This document shows, one piece after another, positions 43,045-51,773 of a stretch of 64,000 bases of DNA. Under the pieces are notes generated by a model. The model had not been told where the DNA came from and did no database searches. It saw only the letters and a program-made list of their open reading frames with translations. This stretch comes from Actinocorallia populi (GTDB lineage Bacteria > Actinomycetota > Actinomycetes > Streptosporangiales > Streptosporangiaceae), in the NCBI RefSeq assembly GCF_002995495.1, contig NZ_PVZV01000002.1:930001-994000 (forward strand), in the 5' to 3' direction. The position numbers and the translations under genes were made by a program. The stretch's first letter is position 1. Every line of letters begins with the position of its first letter.

Positions 43045-43731
43045 ATGAGCGACATGGCAGAGAACGACAAGCCCGGGCGCTTCCGGCAGATCCGCATGGT
43101 GGCCCAGATGGTCCACCGGTCCAACCCGAAGGCGCTCCCGATCGTCTTCGCCTCGGCGCTGGGCACGCTGGCGCTGTTCGTGGTCCTCGGCTTCTTCATC
43201 AGCAGCCTGTGGTTCATGATCCCGCTGGGGATCATGGCGGCGATCATCGTGGGCATGGTGGTCTTCGGGCAGCTGGCCCAGAAGACCCAGTACAAGCTGA
43301 TGGAGGGCCAGATCGGCGCCGCCTTCGGCGTGCTCGACACCATGCGGGGCAACTGGGTGGTGACCCCGGCGGTGGCGGGCAACCGCAACATGGACGTGGT
43401 GCACCGGGTGGTCGGCCGGCCCGGCATCATCCTGGTCTCCGAGGGCCCCTCCTCCCGGGTGGCGGGACTGCTCGGCGCGGAGAAGAAGAAGATCTCGCGG
43501 CTCGCCGCCTCGGTGCCGATCTACGACTTCCAGGTGGGCGACGAGGAGGGCCAGATCCCGCTCTCCAAGCTGCAGGGCAAGGTGATGAAGCTGCCCCGCA
43601 ACCTCAACAAGGCCCAGCTCAACGACCTGAACGACCGGATGCGCGCGCTGCCGGCCAAGCCCGGCATGCCCGGCGGCCCGATGCCGCGCAACGTGCGGAT
43701 GCCCAAGGCCCCCCGGCCCCGCTCCCGCTGA
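43045..43731 (+). CDS. DUF4191 family membrane protein
   Basis: 228 residues. Two adjacent membrane helices (LPIVFASALGTLALFVVLGFF and LWFMIPLGIMAAIIVGMVVFG) follow a basic N-terminus (RFRQIRMVAQMVHR). The rest is cytoplasmic and basic, with KRLPRNL-like repeats and a proline/arginine-rich end. It almost always follows lipA in actinobacteria, which suggests a linked but unknown role. The start lies one base past the lipA stop. Confidence 0.85.
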   Translation: MSDMAENDKPGRFRQIRMVAQMVHRSNPKALPIVFASALGTLALFVVLGFFISSLWFMIPLGIMAAIIVGMVVFGQLAQKTQYKLMEGQIGAAFGVLDTMRGNWVVTPAVAGNRNMDVVHRVVGRPGIILVSEGPSSRVAGLLGAEKKKISRLAASVPIYDFQVGDEEGQIPLSKLQGKVMKLPRNLNKAQLNDLNDRMRALPAKPGMPGGPMPRNVRMPKAPRPRSR

Positions 43732-43746
43732 CGGCACGGCCGTGAG

Positions 43747-43777
43747 GAAGCCCGCGGAGACCCCTCCGCGGGCTTTC
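43747..43777 (+). terminator. Terminator after the lipA/DUF4191 operon
   Basis: GAAGCCCGCGGAG (43747-43759) pairs with CTCCGCGGGCTTTC (43764-43777), 13 bases with a 4-base loop, ending in TTT. It also lies just past the convergent RDD gene. Confidence 0.8.
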
Positions 43778-43789
43778 GCGTCGCCGGGG

Positions 43790-44266
43790 TCAGCGGCTCT
43801 CGATGACGATCGTGTCGGCGGCCCGGTCGTGCAGGCCGCGGTGGTCGCGGTCCCACAGCAGGGCGGGCACCACCAGGAGCAGCAGCACCATGCGGGCCAG
43901 CGACCACACCGGGCCGACCGGCCGGCCGTCGAGCCGCACCACGTGCAGCCCCGCGACGGCCTTGCCCAGCGTGGTGCCGGTGAAGCCCACCAGCACCCAG
44001 GCCTGCAGGCCGAAGATCAGCAGGGTCGTCAGGTTCTTGGCCTGGTCCGACCAGTCGAAGGCGTTGGCCAGGCCGCCGGAGATCAGCGTGCACAGGAACC
44101 AGTCGACCAGCAGCGCCACCAGCCGCCGCGCGTAGCTGCCGGCGGAGCCGCGGCCCGTGCGGGGCAGCCCGAGCTGCTCTCCCGGATACCCCAGGTCGGC
44201 TCCCGCCGCCCGCGCCCCGCTCAACCACGTCCCGGTCCAGCGGGCTTTGTTCTCGTTACCGCTCAC
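43790..44266 (-). CDS. RDD-family membrane protein, short form
   Basis: 158 residues with three hydrophobic helices. The RDD sequence is GSAGSYARRLVALLVDWFLC, then TGTTLGKAVAGLHVVRLDG and WDRDHRGLHDRAADTIVI, all near the family consensus. The GTG start is 162 bases from divergent glnA, and the two share the regulatory region with the GlnR-type box. Transport function is unproven. It is a paralogue of the RDD gene at 27444. Confidence 0.87.
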   Translation of the reverse strand: MSGNENKARWTGTWLSGARAAGADLGYPGEQLGLPRTGRGSAGSYARRLVALLVDWFLCTLISGGLANAFDWSDQAKNLTTLLIFGLQAWVLVGFTGTTLGKAVAGLHVVRLDGRPVGPVWSLARMVLLLLVVPALLWDRDHRGLHDRAADTIVIESR

Positions 44267-44342
44267 CCCTCAAACGTACCGGCAGTGGCCAGAGGGGTTG
44301 CCGCGCCCCGCGTCCGGCAAGGTAGGACTTAGGCCGGACCCG

Positions 44343-44380
44343 GTTACCGCCCCGCAACACATCGGAAACGAGCCGGATAC
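44343..44380. promoter_or_regulatory. GlnR-type four-box element upstream of glnA
   Basis: On the plus strand: GTTAC, n6, GCAAC, n6, GAAAC, n6, GATAC, four 5-mers with exact 6-base spacing, matching the gTnAC-n6-GaAAC layout of GlnR sites with a few changed letters. It ends 49 bases before the glnA ATG, so GlnR could regulate glnA and perhaps the divergent RDD gene. Confidence 0.7.
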
Positions 44381-44390
44381 GGCCGCGACC

Positions 44391-44396
44391 TAGAGT
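44391..44396 (+). promoter_or_regulatory. Candidate -10 element of glnA
   Basis: TAGAGT lies 11 bases past the GlnR-type element, which would then cover the -35 region. Transcription would start near 44403, leaving a leader of about 25 bases. Confidence 0.45.
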
Positions 44397-44428
44397 CGAT
44401 GATCGTTGGAAACGCCCAGGGAGGCCGG

Positions 44429-45853
44429 ATGTTCAACAGCGCCGAGGAAGTCCTGTCCTATATCCGTGACGAAGGTGTGGAGTTCGTCGACGTCCGCTTC
44501 GTCGACCTGCCCGGCACCGTGCAGCACTTCACCTTTCCCGCCTCGAACTTCGGCGAGAACGTCTTCAGCGACGGGCTGATGTTCGACGGCTCCTCGATCC
44601 GCGGCTTCCAGGAGATCCACGAGTCGGACATGCTGCTGCTGCCCGACCCGACCACCGCGGTCGTGGACCCGTTCCGCCAGCACAAGACGCTGAACCTGAC
44701 CTTCTTCGTCCACGACCCGCTGACCGGCGAGCCCTACAGCCGCGACCCGCGCAACATCGCCAAGAAGGCGCAGGACTACCTGATCGGCACGGGCATCGCC
44801 GACACCGCCTTCTTCGGTCCCGAGGCGGAGTTCTACATCTTCGACGACGTCCGGTTCAAGACCGCCGCCAACGAGGGCTTCTACTTCCTGGACTCGATCG
44901 AGGGAGCCTGGAACACCGGGCGCAAGGAGGAGGGCGGCAACCTCGGCGCCAAGCCCCCCTACAAGGGCGGCTACTTCCCGGTGCCCCCGATGGACCACTA
45001 CACCGACCTGCGCTCGGAGATGTCCAAGCAGCTCATGCAGGTGGGCATCGAGGTCGAGATGCAGCACCACGAGGTGGGCACCGCGGGCCAGTCCGAGATC
45101 GACATCCGGTTCTCGACGCTGCTGCACTCGGCCGACCAGCTGATGCTCTACAAGTACGTGGTGAAGAACGTGGCCCGCGAGCACGGCAAGGCCGTCACGT
45201 TCATGCCCAAGCCGATCTTCGGCGACAACGGCTCGGGCATGCACTGCCACCAGTCGTTGTGGAAGGACGGCAGCCCGCTGTTCTACGACGAGGTCGGCTA
45301 CGCGGGCCTGTCGGACACGGCGCGCTTCTACATCGGCGGCCTGCTCAAGCACGCCCCGGCCCTGCTGGCCTTCACCAACCCGACGGTCAACAGCTACCAC
45401 CGCCTGGTCCCCGGCTACGAGGCCCCGGTGAACCTGGTCTACAGCCAGCGCAACCGCAGCGCCTGCATCCGCATCCCGATCACCGGCACCAACCCCAAGG
45501 CCAAGCGCATCGAGTTCCGCGTCCCGGACCCGTCGTGCAACCCCTACCTGGCCTTCGCCGCGATGCTCATGGCCGGCCTCGACGGCATCAAGAACAAGAT
45601 CGAGCCGATCGAGCCCGTCGACAAGGACCTCTACGAGCTCCCGCCCGAGGAGGCCCGCAACATCCCGCAGGTCCCCGGCTCCCTGGAGGCCGTCCTGCAG
45701 GCCCTCGAGGCCGACCACGCCTTCCTCCTCGAAGGCGGCGTCTTCACCGAGGACCTCATCGACACCTGGATCGCCTACAAGCGCGAGAACGAACTCGACC
45801 CCATCCGCCTCCGCCCCCACCCGCACGAGTTCGAGCTGTACTTCGACGTCTGA
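44429..45853 (+). CDS. glnA: Glutamine synthetase, type I (GlnA1)
   Basis: 474 residues. Signatures include [19 protein letters not shown], the metal and substrate loop EFYIF, [20 protein letters not shown] (here [13 protein letters not shown]), [15 protein letters not shown] and [12 protein letters not shown]. The adenylylation tyrosine is Y402 in [10 protein letters not shown], the site modified by GlnE. It makes glutamine from glutamate, ammonium and ATP as a dodecamer. The ATG has GGGAGG upstream. A strong terminator follows. Confidence 0.97.
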   Translation: MFNSAEEVLSYIRDEGVEFVDVRFVDLPGTVQHFTFPASNFGENVFSDGLMFDGSSIRGFQEIHESDMLLLPDPTTAVVDPFRQHKTLNLTFFVHDPLTGEPYSRDPRNIAKKAQDYLIGTGIADTAFFGPEAEFYIFDDVRFKTAANEGFYFLDSIEGAWNTGRKEEGGNLGAKPPYKGGYFPVPPMDHYTDLRSEMSKQLMQVGIEVEMQHHEVGTAGQSEIDIRFSTLLHSADQLMLYKYVVKNVAREHGKAVTFMPKPIFGDNGSGMHCHQSLWKDGSPLFYDEVGYAGLSDTARFYIGGLLKHAPALLAFTNPTVNSYHRLVPGYEAPVNLVYSQRNRSACIRIPITGTNPKAKRIEFRVPDPSCNPYLAFAAMLMAGLDGIKNKIEPIEPVDKDLYELPPEEARNIPQVPGSLEAVLQALEADHAFLLEGGVFTEDLIDTWIAYKRENELDPIRLRPHPHEFELYFDV

Positions 45854-45861
45854 TCGGGGCG

Positions 45862-45899
45862 GAAGGAGCGGGACGGGCCCAGGCCCGTCCCGCTCCTTC
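45862..45899. terminator. Bidirectional terminator after glnA
   Basis: A perfect 18-base stem (45862-45879 with 45882-45899) around a CA loop, rich in GGAGCGGGACGGG, then GGTTT. It lies between convergent glnA and the propeller-like gene. Confidence 0.9.
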
Positions 45900-45916
45900 G
45901 GTTTCGGGGCGGCGGG

Positions 45917-46972
45917 TCAGGAGGTCGTGGTGGCGACGGCCGGGTTCTTCTCGCCGTGGCCGACGACCCAGATCTTGCCGGAGGTGGCGGTGATGCCGCG
46001 GATCTTGAGGTGGGAGTGCGCGGGCAGCGGGTTCCAGGTGGTGGCCCAGGCGGATCCGTCGAGCCAGGAGACCGTGGCGGTGGGGTTGGACAGCGCGGGG
46101 GCGTAGTACCGCGTCAGCCAGGGGGTGCCGGCGGGGGACAGGGCGGCCTTGTCGGCGTAGGGGGCGGCCAGGTCGGCGGGCCCGACCGGGGCCCAGGCGG
46201 AGCCGTCCCAGCGGGCGTAGCGCTTCTGGTCGGTGTAGGCCAGCAGGTAGCCGGGCGCCAGCGGGTAGAGCTCGGTGAGGGAGGCGACCCCGTCGGGGAG
46301 GGGGAGCTCCTGCCAGGTCCCTCCTGCCCAGCGGGCGGCCACGAGGCGGTCGTTCTCCACCGCCTCGATCCAGGTTCCTCCGGTGGGGTGGGAGACGATG
46401 TTCCGGACGGAGGAGAACCGGGAGTCGGCGGTCCACTGCCCGTCGGCGTAGGTGTGGAGCTTTTCGGTGGAGGATTCGATCACGAACGTGGCATCGGACG
46501 CGACGGCGATGTCATGGACCGCGACGCCTTCGGGCAGGAGGACCCGGGTCCAGGCCGAGCCGTCCCAGCGGGCCAGGTAGGGGGCCAGGTCGGTTCCCAG
46601 CCTGGTGTAGGAGATGCCGCGTACCCAGACGTTCTCGGGGCCGCCGGCCGCCAGCTGCTCCATGCTCCCGTAGACCGGTCCGGGCAGGTCGAAGCTCTTC
46701 CACTTGCCCGCGGAGTAACGCTGCACGACGGGCTTGGCGTTCACGAGCGGGAAGCTGAGAAAGGCGTCTCCGACCGACACCGCCCCCTGGTATCCGGCGG
46801 TCCAGACGTCCTCGCCGACGGCGGCGGTGTCCAGCAGGCCGCTGCGCGACCAGGTGAAGGCGGGCTTCTCCTCGGTCCAGGTGACCTCCGCCGGTTCCTC
46901 GGCGGAAGCGGGGGCGGCGGTCGACAGCAGGCCCAGCAGGGCGGCTCCCATCGCGATTCTCAATTTGATCAT
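45917..46972 (-). CDS. Secreted beta-propeller-like repeat protein
   Basis: 351 residues. A signal peptide (about 1-24, ending APASA) is followed by repeating strands with a RWDGSAW motif (for example ARWDGSAWTRVLLPEG and ARWDGSAWAPVGPAD), GTWQELPLPDG and WLDGSAWATTW. These repeats of about 45 residues suggest a beta-propeller or galactose-oxidase-like surface fold. No catalytic residues can be named. The gene is monocistronic; its function is unknown. Signal peptide and fold are clear; any binding role is inference. Confidence 0.75.
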   Translation of the reverse strand: MIKLRIAMGAALLGLLSTAAPASAEEPAEVTWTEEKPAFTWSRSGLLDTAAVGEDVWTAGYQGAVSVGDAFLSFPLVNAKPVVQRYSAGKWKSFDLPGPVYGSMEQLAAGGPENVWVRGISYTRLGTDLAPYLARWDGSAWTRVLLPEGVAVHDIAVASDATFVIESSTEKLHTYADGQWTADSRFSSVRNIVSHPTGGTWIEAVENDRLVAARWAGGTWQELPLPDGVASLTELYPLAPGYLLAYTDQKRYARWDGSAWAPVGPADLAAPYADKAALSPAGTPWLTRYYAPALSNPTATVSWLDGSAWATTWNPLPAHSHLKIRGITATSGKIWVVGHGEKNPAVATTTS

Positions 46973-47092
46973 GCGGGCATCATCGCCTCGGGCCGCGGTG
47001 GTTCTCTTCTCACGGGAGTGCCGAAACGCCGACCCGTTTTCTCCTGCCTCTGGACAGGCGGCCTCGCTTTGTAGTTCCGGCGGCGGGGGTGG

Positions 47093-47689
47093 TCAGGGGC
47101 CGGTCTGGAGGATGGGGGCGAGGTGGTGGCGGGCGAAGTCGGCGGCGTTGGCGGGGTCGCGGAGGTCGACGACGGCGCTGGGGGAGAGGCAGTAGGAGAC
47201 GACGGTGCGGGCCAGGACGTCGGCGGAGACCTCCATGGCGGGGTGGTGGACCCCGGCGTCGCGCATGAGTTCCAGGTAGTAGGCGCGGAGAAGGACGATG
47301 AGGGGCTCGCCGCGGGTGGTGAAGGCGGGGAGGAAGGGGCCCGGGTCGGAGAGCAGGAGGGGCTTCAGGCGGCCGTGGCGGGCGTAGTCGAAGATGAAGA
47401 CGAAGGCCGCGGCGATCTTGTCGGGGAGGGTCTTCTCGGCGCGGGCGACGACGCGGCCGCGGGCGTACAGGTCGCGGGCCTCCTCGATGAGGACGGCGGT
47501 CACCAGGTCCTGCTTGCCGGGGTAGCGGCGGTGGACGGTGACGCGGGAGACGCCGGCGCGGCGGGCTATCTCCTCCAGTTTGGCCCGGCGGATGCCCTTG
47601 TCCAGGAACTCCTCGAGGGCGGCGCGCAGGATCCGGGCCGTCGTCGGGTGGTGCTCGGGAGACTCCTCCCGGGTGATCTCGTCCAGCAT
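47093..47689 (-). CDS. TetR-family repressor
   Basis: 198 residues. The N-terminal helix-turn-helix is ARILRAALEEFLDKGIRRAKLEEIARRAGVSRVTVHRRYPGKQDL (split here into its helices at about residues 19-65). The remainder is a helical ligand domain. It diverges from an acyl-CoA-ligase gene, with palindromes in the 105-base gap, so it probably represses that gene and itself in response to an acyl-type ligand. The ATG has AAGGAG upstream. Confidence 0.9.
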   Translation of the reverse strand: MLDEITREESPEHHPTTARILRAALEEFLDKGIRRAKLEEIARRAGVSRVTVHRRYPGKQDLVTAVLIEEARDLYARGRVVARAEKTLPDKIAAAFVFIFDYARHGRLKPLLLSDPGPFLPAFTTRGEPLIVLLRAYYLELMRDAGVHHPAMEVSADVLARTVVSYCLSPSAVVDLRDPANAADFARHHLAPILQTGP

Positions 47690-47701
47690 CTGCGCTCCTT
47701 C

Positions 47702-47718
47702 ACCGAATCAAATTCGGT
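47702..47718. promoter_or_regulatory. TetR-type operator candidate
   Basis: ACCGAAT-CAA-ATTCGGT is a perfect 7+7 inverted repeat, 13 bases before the tetR start codon. Size and symmetry suit a TetR dimer. Confidence 0.55.
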
Positions 47719-47727
47719 TTTCCTCTT

Positions 47728-47743
47728 CCCCTGGCGCCAGGGG
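47728..47743. promoter_or_regulatory. Second palindrome in the tetR / acyl-CoA-ligase gap
   Basis: CCCCTGGCGCCAGGGG is a perfect 16-base palindrome, 51 bases before the ligase start. It may be a further operator or a hairpin. Confidence 0.35.
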
Positions 47744-47794
47744 GTGTAACACAATGCGGAAAACGTAACATCGCTTCAACGTCGAGGTAGCGCT

Positions 47795-49333
47795 ATGGAT
47801 CTTGGGACGATGGCCGGGCGGTTCCCGGACAAGCCGGCCGTGATCATGTCGGGCTCCGGCCGGACCGTCACGTACCGGGAGCTCGACGAGGCGTCCAACC
47901 GCCTCGCCCGGGTCTTCCACGAAGCGGGGCTCCGTCCCGGAGAGCACATCGCGTTCATGCTCGAGAACCGGTGGGAGTTCTTCGCCGTGGCCTGGGCCGC
48001 GCAGCGCTCCGGCCTCTACTACACGGCCATCAGCACCCGGCTCACCGCCGACGAGGCCGGCTACATCGTCGGCAACTGCGAGGCCAGGGCGTTCGTCACC
48101 GCCGCCTCCCTGGCCGGCGTCGCCGGGCAGATCACCGAGGGCAACGAGCGCCTCGTCCTCAGGCTCATGCTGGACGGCGCCACCGCGGGCTTCACCTCCT
48201 ACGAGGACACCGTGGCCGCCGCCTCGGCGGCCCCGCTGGACGAGCAGGTCGAGGGCATGGACATGCTCTACTCCTCGGGCACCACCGGGCGGCCCAAGGG
48301 CATCAAGCCGGTCATCGACTTCCAGCCGTTCGGCACCCCGGGCGTGCTGTTCCACCTCATCCAGTTCCTCTTCGCGCCCGACGAGCACTCCGTCTACCTC
48401 TCGCCCGCCCCGCTCTACCACGCGGCGCCGCTGCGCTACACGATGACGTTCCAGCGCTTCGGCGCCACCGTCGTCGTCATGGAGAAGTTCGACCCGGAGA
48501 AGGCGCTGTCGCTCATCCAGGAGCACGGGGTGACCCACAGCCAGTGGGTGCCGACGATGTTCATCCGGCTGCTCAAGCTCCCCGAGGAGGTCCGCGCCTC
48601 CTACGACGTCTCCAGCCTGAAGTTCGCCGTCCACGCCGCGGCGCCCTGCCCGATCCCGGTCAAGCGGCAGATGATCGAGTGGTGGGGCCCGGTCGTCCAC
48701 GAGTACTACGCCGGCACCGAGGGCAACTGCTTCATGTACGTCAACAGCGAGGACTGGCTGGCGCACCCGGGCACCGTCGGCAGGCCCGTGCTCGGCGAGA
48801 TCCACGTGCTGGACGAGGCGGGCGAGGAACTGCCCGTCGGCGAGACCGGCGTCCTGTACTTCGACAAGGGCCCGCAGTTCGTCTACCACGGCGACCCCGA
48901 GAAGACCGAGTCCTCGCGCGACCCCAAGGGCCGCGGCTGGACCACCCTCGGCGACATCGGCCACGTCGACGCCGACGGGTTCCTCTACCTCACCGACCGC
49001 CAGTCCCACATGATCATCAGCGGCGGAGTCAACATCTACCCCCAGGAGGCCGAGAACCTCCTGGCGGTGCACCCCAAGGTCGCCGATGTCGCGGTCTTCG
49101 GCATCCCCGACCCGGAGATGGGCGAGCAGGTCAAGGCCGTCGTCCAGCCGATGTCGATGGACGACGCGGGCGAGGAGCTGGCCGCCGAGCTCATCGCCCA
49201 CTGCCGCGACAACCTCGCCCACTACAAGTGCCCGAAGAGCATCGACTTCCGCGACGAGCTGCCCCGCCACCCCACGGGCAAGCTGCTCAAGCGCGTCCTG
49301 CGCGACGAGTACGCCGGGCAGGCGGGTTCCTGA
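47795..49333 (+). CDS. AMP-dependent acyl-CoA synthetase / ligase
   Basis: 512 residues. The AMP-binding P-loop is YSSGTTGRPKG, followed by the adenylate motif YYAGTEGN, the hinge TLGDIGHVDADGFLYLTDR and the C-terminal catalytic lysine in HPTGKLLKR. These enzymes activate a carboxylate with ATP and join it to CoA. The sequence class (FadD-like) suggests fatty or aromatic acids; the exact substrate is unknown. The ATG begins the protein near the conserved N-terminal domain, and no ribosome site is striking. It is divergent from tetR. Confidence 0.92.
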   Translation: MDLGTMAGRFPDKPAVIMSGSGRTVTYRELDEASNRLARVFHEAGLRPGEHIAFMLENRWEFFAVAWAAQRSGLYYTAISTRLTADEAGYIVGNCEARAFVTAASLAGVAGQITEGNERLVLRLMLDGATAGFTSYEDTVAAASAAPLDEQVEGMDMLYSSGTTGRPKGIKPVIDFQPFGTPGVLFHLIQFLFAPDEHSVYLSPAPLYHAAPLRYTMTFQRFGATVVVMEKFDPEKALSLIQEHGVTHSQWVPTMFIRLLKLPEEVRASYDVSSLKFAVHAAAPCPIPVKRQMIEWWGPVVHEYYAGTEGNCFMYVNSEDWLAHPGTVGRPVLGEIHVLDEAGEELPVGETGVLYFDKGPQFVYHGDPEKTESSRDPKGRGWTTLGDIGHVDADGFLYLTDRQSHMIISGGVNIYPQEAENLLAVHPKVADVAVFGIPDPEMGEQVKAVVQPMSMDDAGEELAAELIAHCRDNLAHYKCPKSIDFRDELPRHPTGKLLKRVLRDEYAGQAGS

Positions 49334-49364
49334 CCATGTGACGGTGTCCTCCCCCCGGCACCCC

Positions 49365-49390
49365 GCCCCCGGCCCTCCCCGGCCGGGGGC
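49365..49390. terminator. Hairpin between the ligase and epimerase genes
   Basis: GCCCCCGGCC / GGCCGGGGGC (10-base stem, 6-base loop) in the convergent gap. Confidence 0.65.
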
Positions 49391-49395
49391 GGCGC

Positions 49396-50289
49396 TCATC
49401 TCCCCAGGACGGCCCGCAGCGCCGCGGGCAGGTCCGGGTCGGCGAAGGCGAACCCGGACTCCAGGAGCCGGGCGGGCAGGACCCGCTGGCTGATCAGGGG
49501 CCCCTCGGCGGCGAACCCGCGCAGGACGAGCTTCAGCAGGGGAGCGGGGACGGGCAGGACCGCTGGACGGCGCAGGACGCGGGCCAGCTCCCGGGTGTAG
49601 CCGGCGTTGGTGACCGGGGAGGGAGCGGTGAGGTTCACCGGCCCGGACAGGTCGGAGGCGATGAGGTGGCCCAGGGCGGCGACCTCGTCCCGCAGGGTGA
49701 TCCAGCTCATCCACTGGCGGCCGTCGCCGAGCCTGCCGCCCGCGCCCGCCCGGAACAGCGGCAGCGTCTTACCGAGGATCCCGCCGCGGCGGGACAGGAC
49801 GATGCCGGTGCGGGGATGGACCACCCGGATCCCGGCGGCGGCGGCCGGGGCGGCGGCGGCCTCCCAGTCGGCCACCAGGTCCGCCAGGAAGCCGGTGCCC
49901 CTGGGCGCCGACTCGGTGGCCTCGGCCGCTCCGGTGTCGCCGTAGAAGCCGATCGCGGAGCCGCTGACGAGGACGGGCGGCGGCGAGTCCAGCCCGGCCA
50001 GGGCTTCGGCCAGCAGCCGCGTGCCCCCGATGCGGCTGTCGCGGATCTCGCGCCTGTAGGACTCCGTCCAGGGCCGGTCGCCGATACCGGCGCCCGCCAG
50101 GTGCACGACCGCGTCCGCGCCCTCCAGCGCCGTACGGTCGACCTCGCCCGCGGCGGGATCCCAGAAGGCCTCGTCGGGGTGCGCGGGCGCGCGGCGCACC
50201 AGCCGCAGAACGTCGAAGCCCTCGCCGCGCAGACGCGCGGCGAGGGCTTCACCGATCAGACCTGAGGCACCCGAGATGATCGCTCGCAT
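49396..50289 (-). CDS. TIGR01777 family NAD(P)-binding epimerase-like protein
   Basis: 297 residues. ISGASGLIGEALAARL is the Rossmann dinucleotide motif; HLAGAGIGDRPWTESYRREIRDSRI and the DUF1731 C-terminal end (LPARLLESGFAFADPDL) fit TIGR01777, which includes the E. coli cell-division-linked YfcH protein. A tyrosine in GFYGDTG aligns with the SDR position. The function is unknown. It lies 26 bases downstream of sucB and is co-directional. Confidence 0.88.
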   Translation of the reverse strand: MRAIISGASGLIGEALAARLRGEGFDVLRLVRRAPAHPDEAFWDPAAGEVDRTALEGADAVVHLAGAGIGDRPWTESYRREIRDSRIGGTRLLAEALAGLDSPPPVLVSGSAIGFYGDTGAAEATESAPRGTGFLADLVADWEAAAAPAAAAGIRVVHPRTGIVLSRRGGILGKTLPLFRAGAGGRLGDGRQWMSWITLRDEVAALGHLIASDLSGPVNLTAPSPVTNAGYTRELARVLRRPAVLPVPAPLLKLVLRGFAAEGPLISQRVLPARLLESGFAFADPDLPAALRAVLGR

Positions 50290-50315
50290 GCCGTCAGCCT
50301 ACGGGGAGGCCTTGC

Positions 50316-51737
50316 TCAGAGGCCGAGCTCGGACTCGAAGTGGCCTTCCTCGAGACGGTGCTTGACCGTGGTGAGGAAGCGGGCGGCGTCGGCGCCGTCC
50401 ACCAGCCGGTGGTCGTAGGTCAGGGACAGGTAGACCATGGACCGGATGGCGATGACCTCGCCCAGGGCCGGGTCGTTGACGACGACGGGGCGCTTGACGA
50501 CCGAACCGGTGCCCAGGATGGCGACCTGGGGCTGGTTGATGATCGGCGTGTCGAACAGCGCGCCGCGGCTGCCGGTGTTGGTGACGGTGAAGGTGCCGCC
50601 GCCCAGCTCGTCGGGGCTGACGTTGCCGGTGCGGGTGCGCTCGGCGAGGTCGGAGATCTTGCGGGCGAGCCCGGCGAGGTTGAGCTCGCCGGCGTCCTTG
50701 ATCACCGGCACGGACAGGCCGCGCTCGGCGTCCACCGCGATGCCCAGGTGCTCGACCTCGTGGTAGACGATCTCGTTGTTCTCGGTGTCGAGGACCGCGT
50801 TGACGACCGGGTGCACCTTCAGCGCCTCGACGGCGGCGAGGGCGAAGAACGGCAGGAACGACAACTTGACGCCCTCGCGGGCCTGGAAGTCGGCCTTGGC
50901 GCGGTCGCGCAACCGGGCGATCTTGGTGATGTCGGCCTCGACGACCGTGGTGAGCTGGGCGGAGGTCTGCAGGGACTCCATCATGCGCCGGGCGATGGTC
51001 TGGCGCATGCGGCTCATCTTCTCGGTGGTGCCGCGCTTGGCCGCGGCCGCGGCCGGCACCGGGGCGGGCGCGGCCGGAGCCGCCGGAGCCGCAGGCGCCT
51101 GCACGGGCGCGGCGGCCGGAGCGGGAGCCGCGGCGGCCTTGGCCTTGGCGGCGTCCTGGACGTCCTGCTTGCGGATGCGGCCACCGACACCGGTGCCCTT
51201 CACCGCGGACAGGTCGACGCCCAGCTCGGCGGCCATCTTGCGGACCAGCGGCGTCACGTAGGCGCCCTCGGCCTCGGCCGGAGCGGTCTGCGGGGCGGCG
51301 GCCGGAGCCGGCGCCTGAGCCTGCGGCTGGGGAGCCGCGGGCGCGGGTGCGGGCGGCGGGGTCGGCGCCGCCGCGGGTGCGGCCGGCGGCCAGGACGACG
51401 GGGCCGGGGCGGCGGCCTGCGGCGCGGGCGCCTGCGGCTCGGGCTCGGGTTCCGGCTCGGGGGCGGCCGGGGCCGGGGCGGCCGGGGCCGGAGCCTCGTC
51501 CGCGCCGGAGATGACCGCCAGCTCGGCGCCCACCTCGACGGTCTCGTCCTCGGCGACGGTGATGCTGCTCAGGATGCCCGCGGCGGGAGAGGGGATCTCG
51601 GTGTCGACCTTGTCGGTCGACACCTCGAGGAGCGGCTCGTCGACCTCGACGTGCTCACCCTCCTTCTTCAGCCAGCGGGTGACGGTGCCCTCGGTGACGC
51701 TCTCTCCGAGCTGGGGCATGGTGACGGAGACCGGCAT
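50316..51737 (-). CDS. sucB: 2-oxoglutarate dehydrogenase E2 (dihydrolipoamide succinyltransferase)
   Basis: 473 residues. One lipoyl domain (1-78) carries K43 in STDKVDTEI, the site filled by LipB/LipA. Ala/Pro-rich linkers of about 85-160 and 200-235 flank the peripheral-subunit-binding domain (about 165-200: [17 protein letters not shown]). The catalytic acyltransferase domain ends with [16 protein letters not shown], where the histidine and aspartate act. It is co-directional with lpd, 36 bases apart. The specificity (succinyl) is inferred from similarity to actinobacterial SucB-type E2; branched-chain use cannot be excluded. Confidence 0.9.
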   Translation of the reverse strand: MPVSVTMPQLGESVTEGTVTRWLKKEGEHVEVDEPLLEVSTDKVDTEIPSPAAGILSSITVAEDETVEVGAELAVISGADEAPAPAAPAPAAPEPEPEPEPQAPAPQAAAPAPSSWPPAAPAAAPTPPPAPAPAAPQPQAQAPAPAAAPQTAPAEAEGAYVTPLVRKMAAELGVDLSAVKGTGVGGRIRKQDVQDAAKAKAAAAPAPAAAPVQAPAAPAAPAAPAPVPAAAAAKRGTTEKMSRMRQTIARRMMESLQTSAQLTTVVEADITKIARLRDRAKADFQAREGVKLSFLPFFALAAVEALKVHPVVNAVLDTENNEIVYHEVEHLGIAVDAERGLSVPVIKDAGELNLAGLARKISDLAERTRTGNVSPDELGGGTFTVTNTGSRGALFDTPIINQPQVAILGTGSVVKRPVVVNDPALGEVIAIRSMVYLSLTYDHRLVDGADAARFLTTVKHRLEEGHFESELGL

Positions 51738-51773
51738 GGTTCTCAGCGACTCCTCTTCGTGGGCTGTCTGTCG

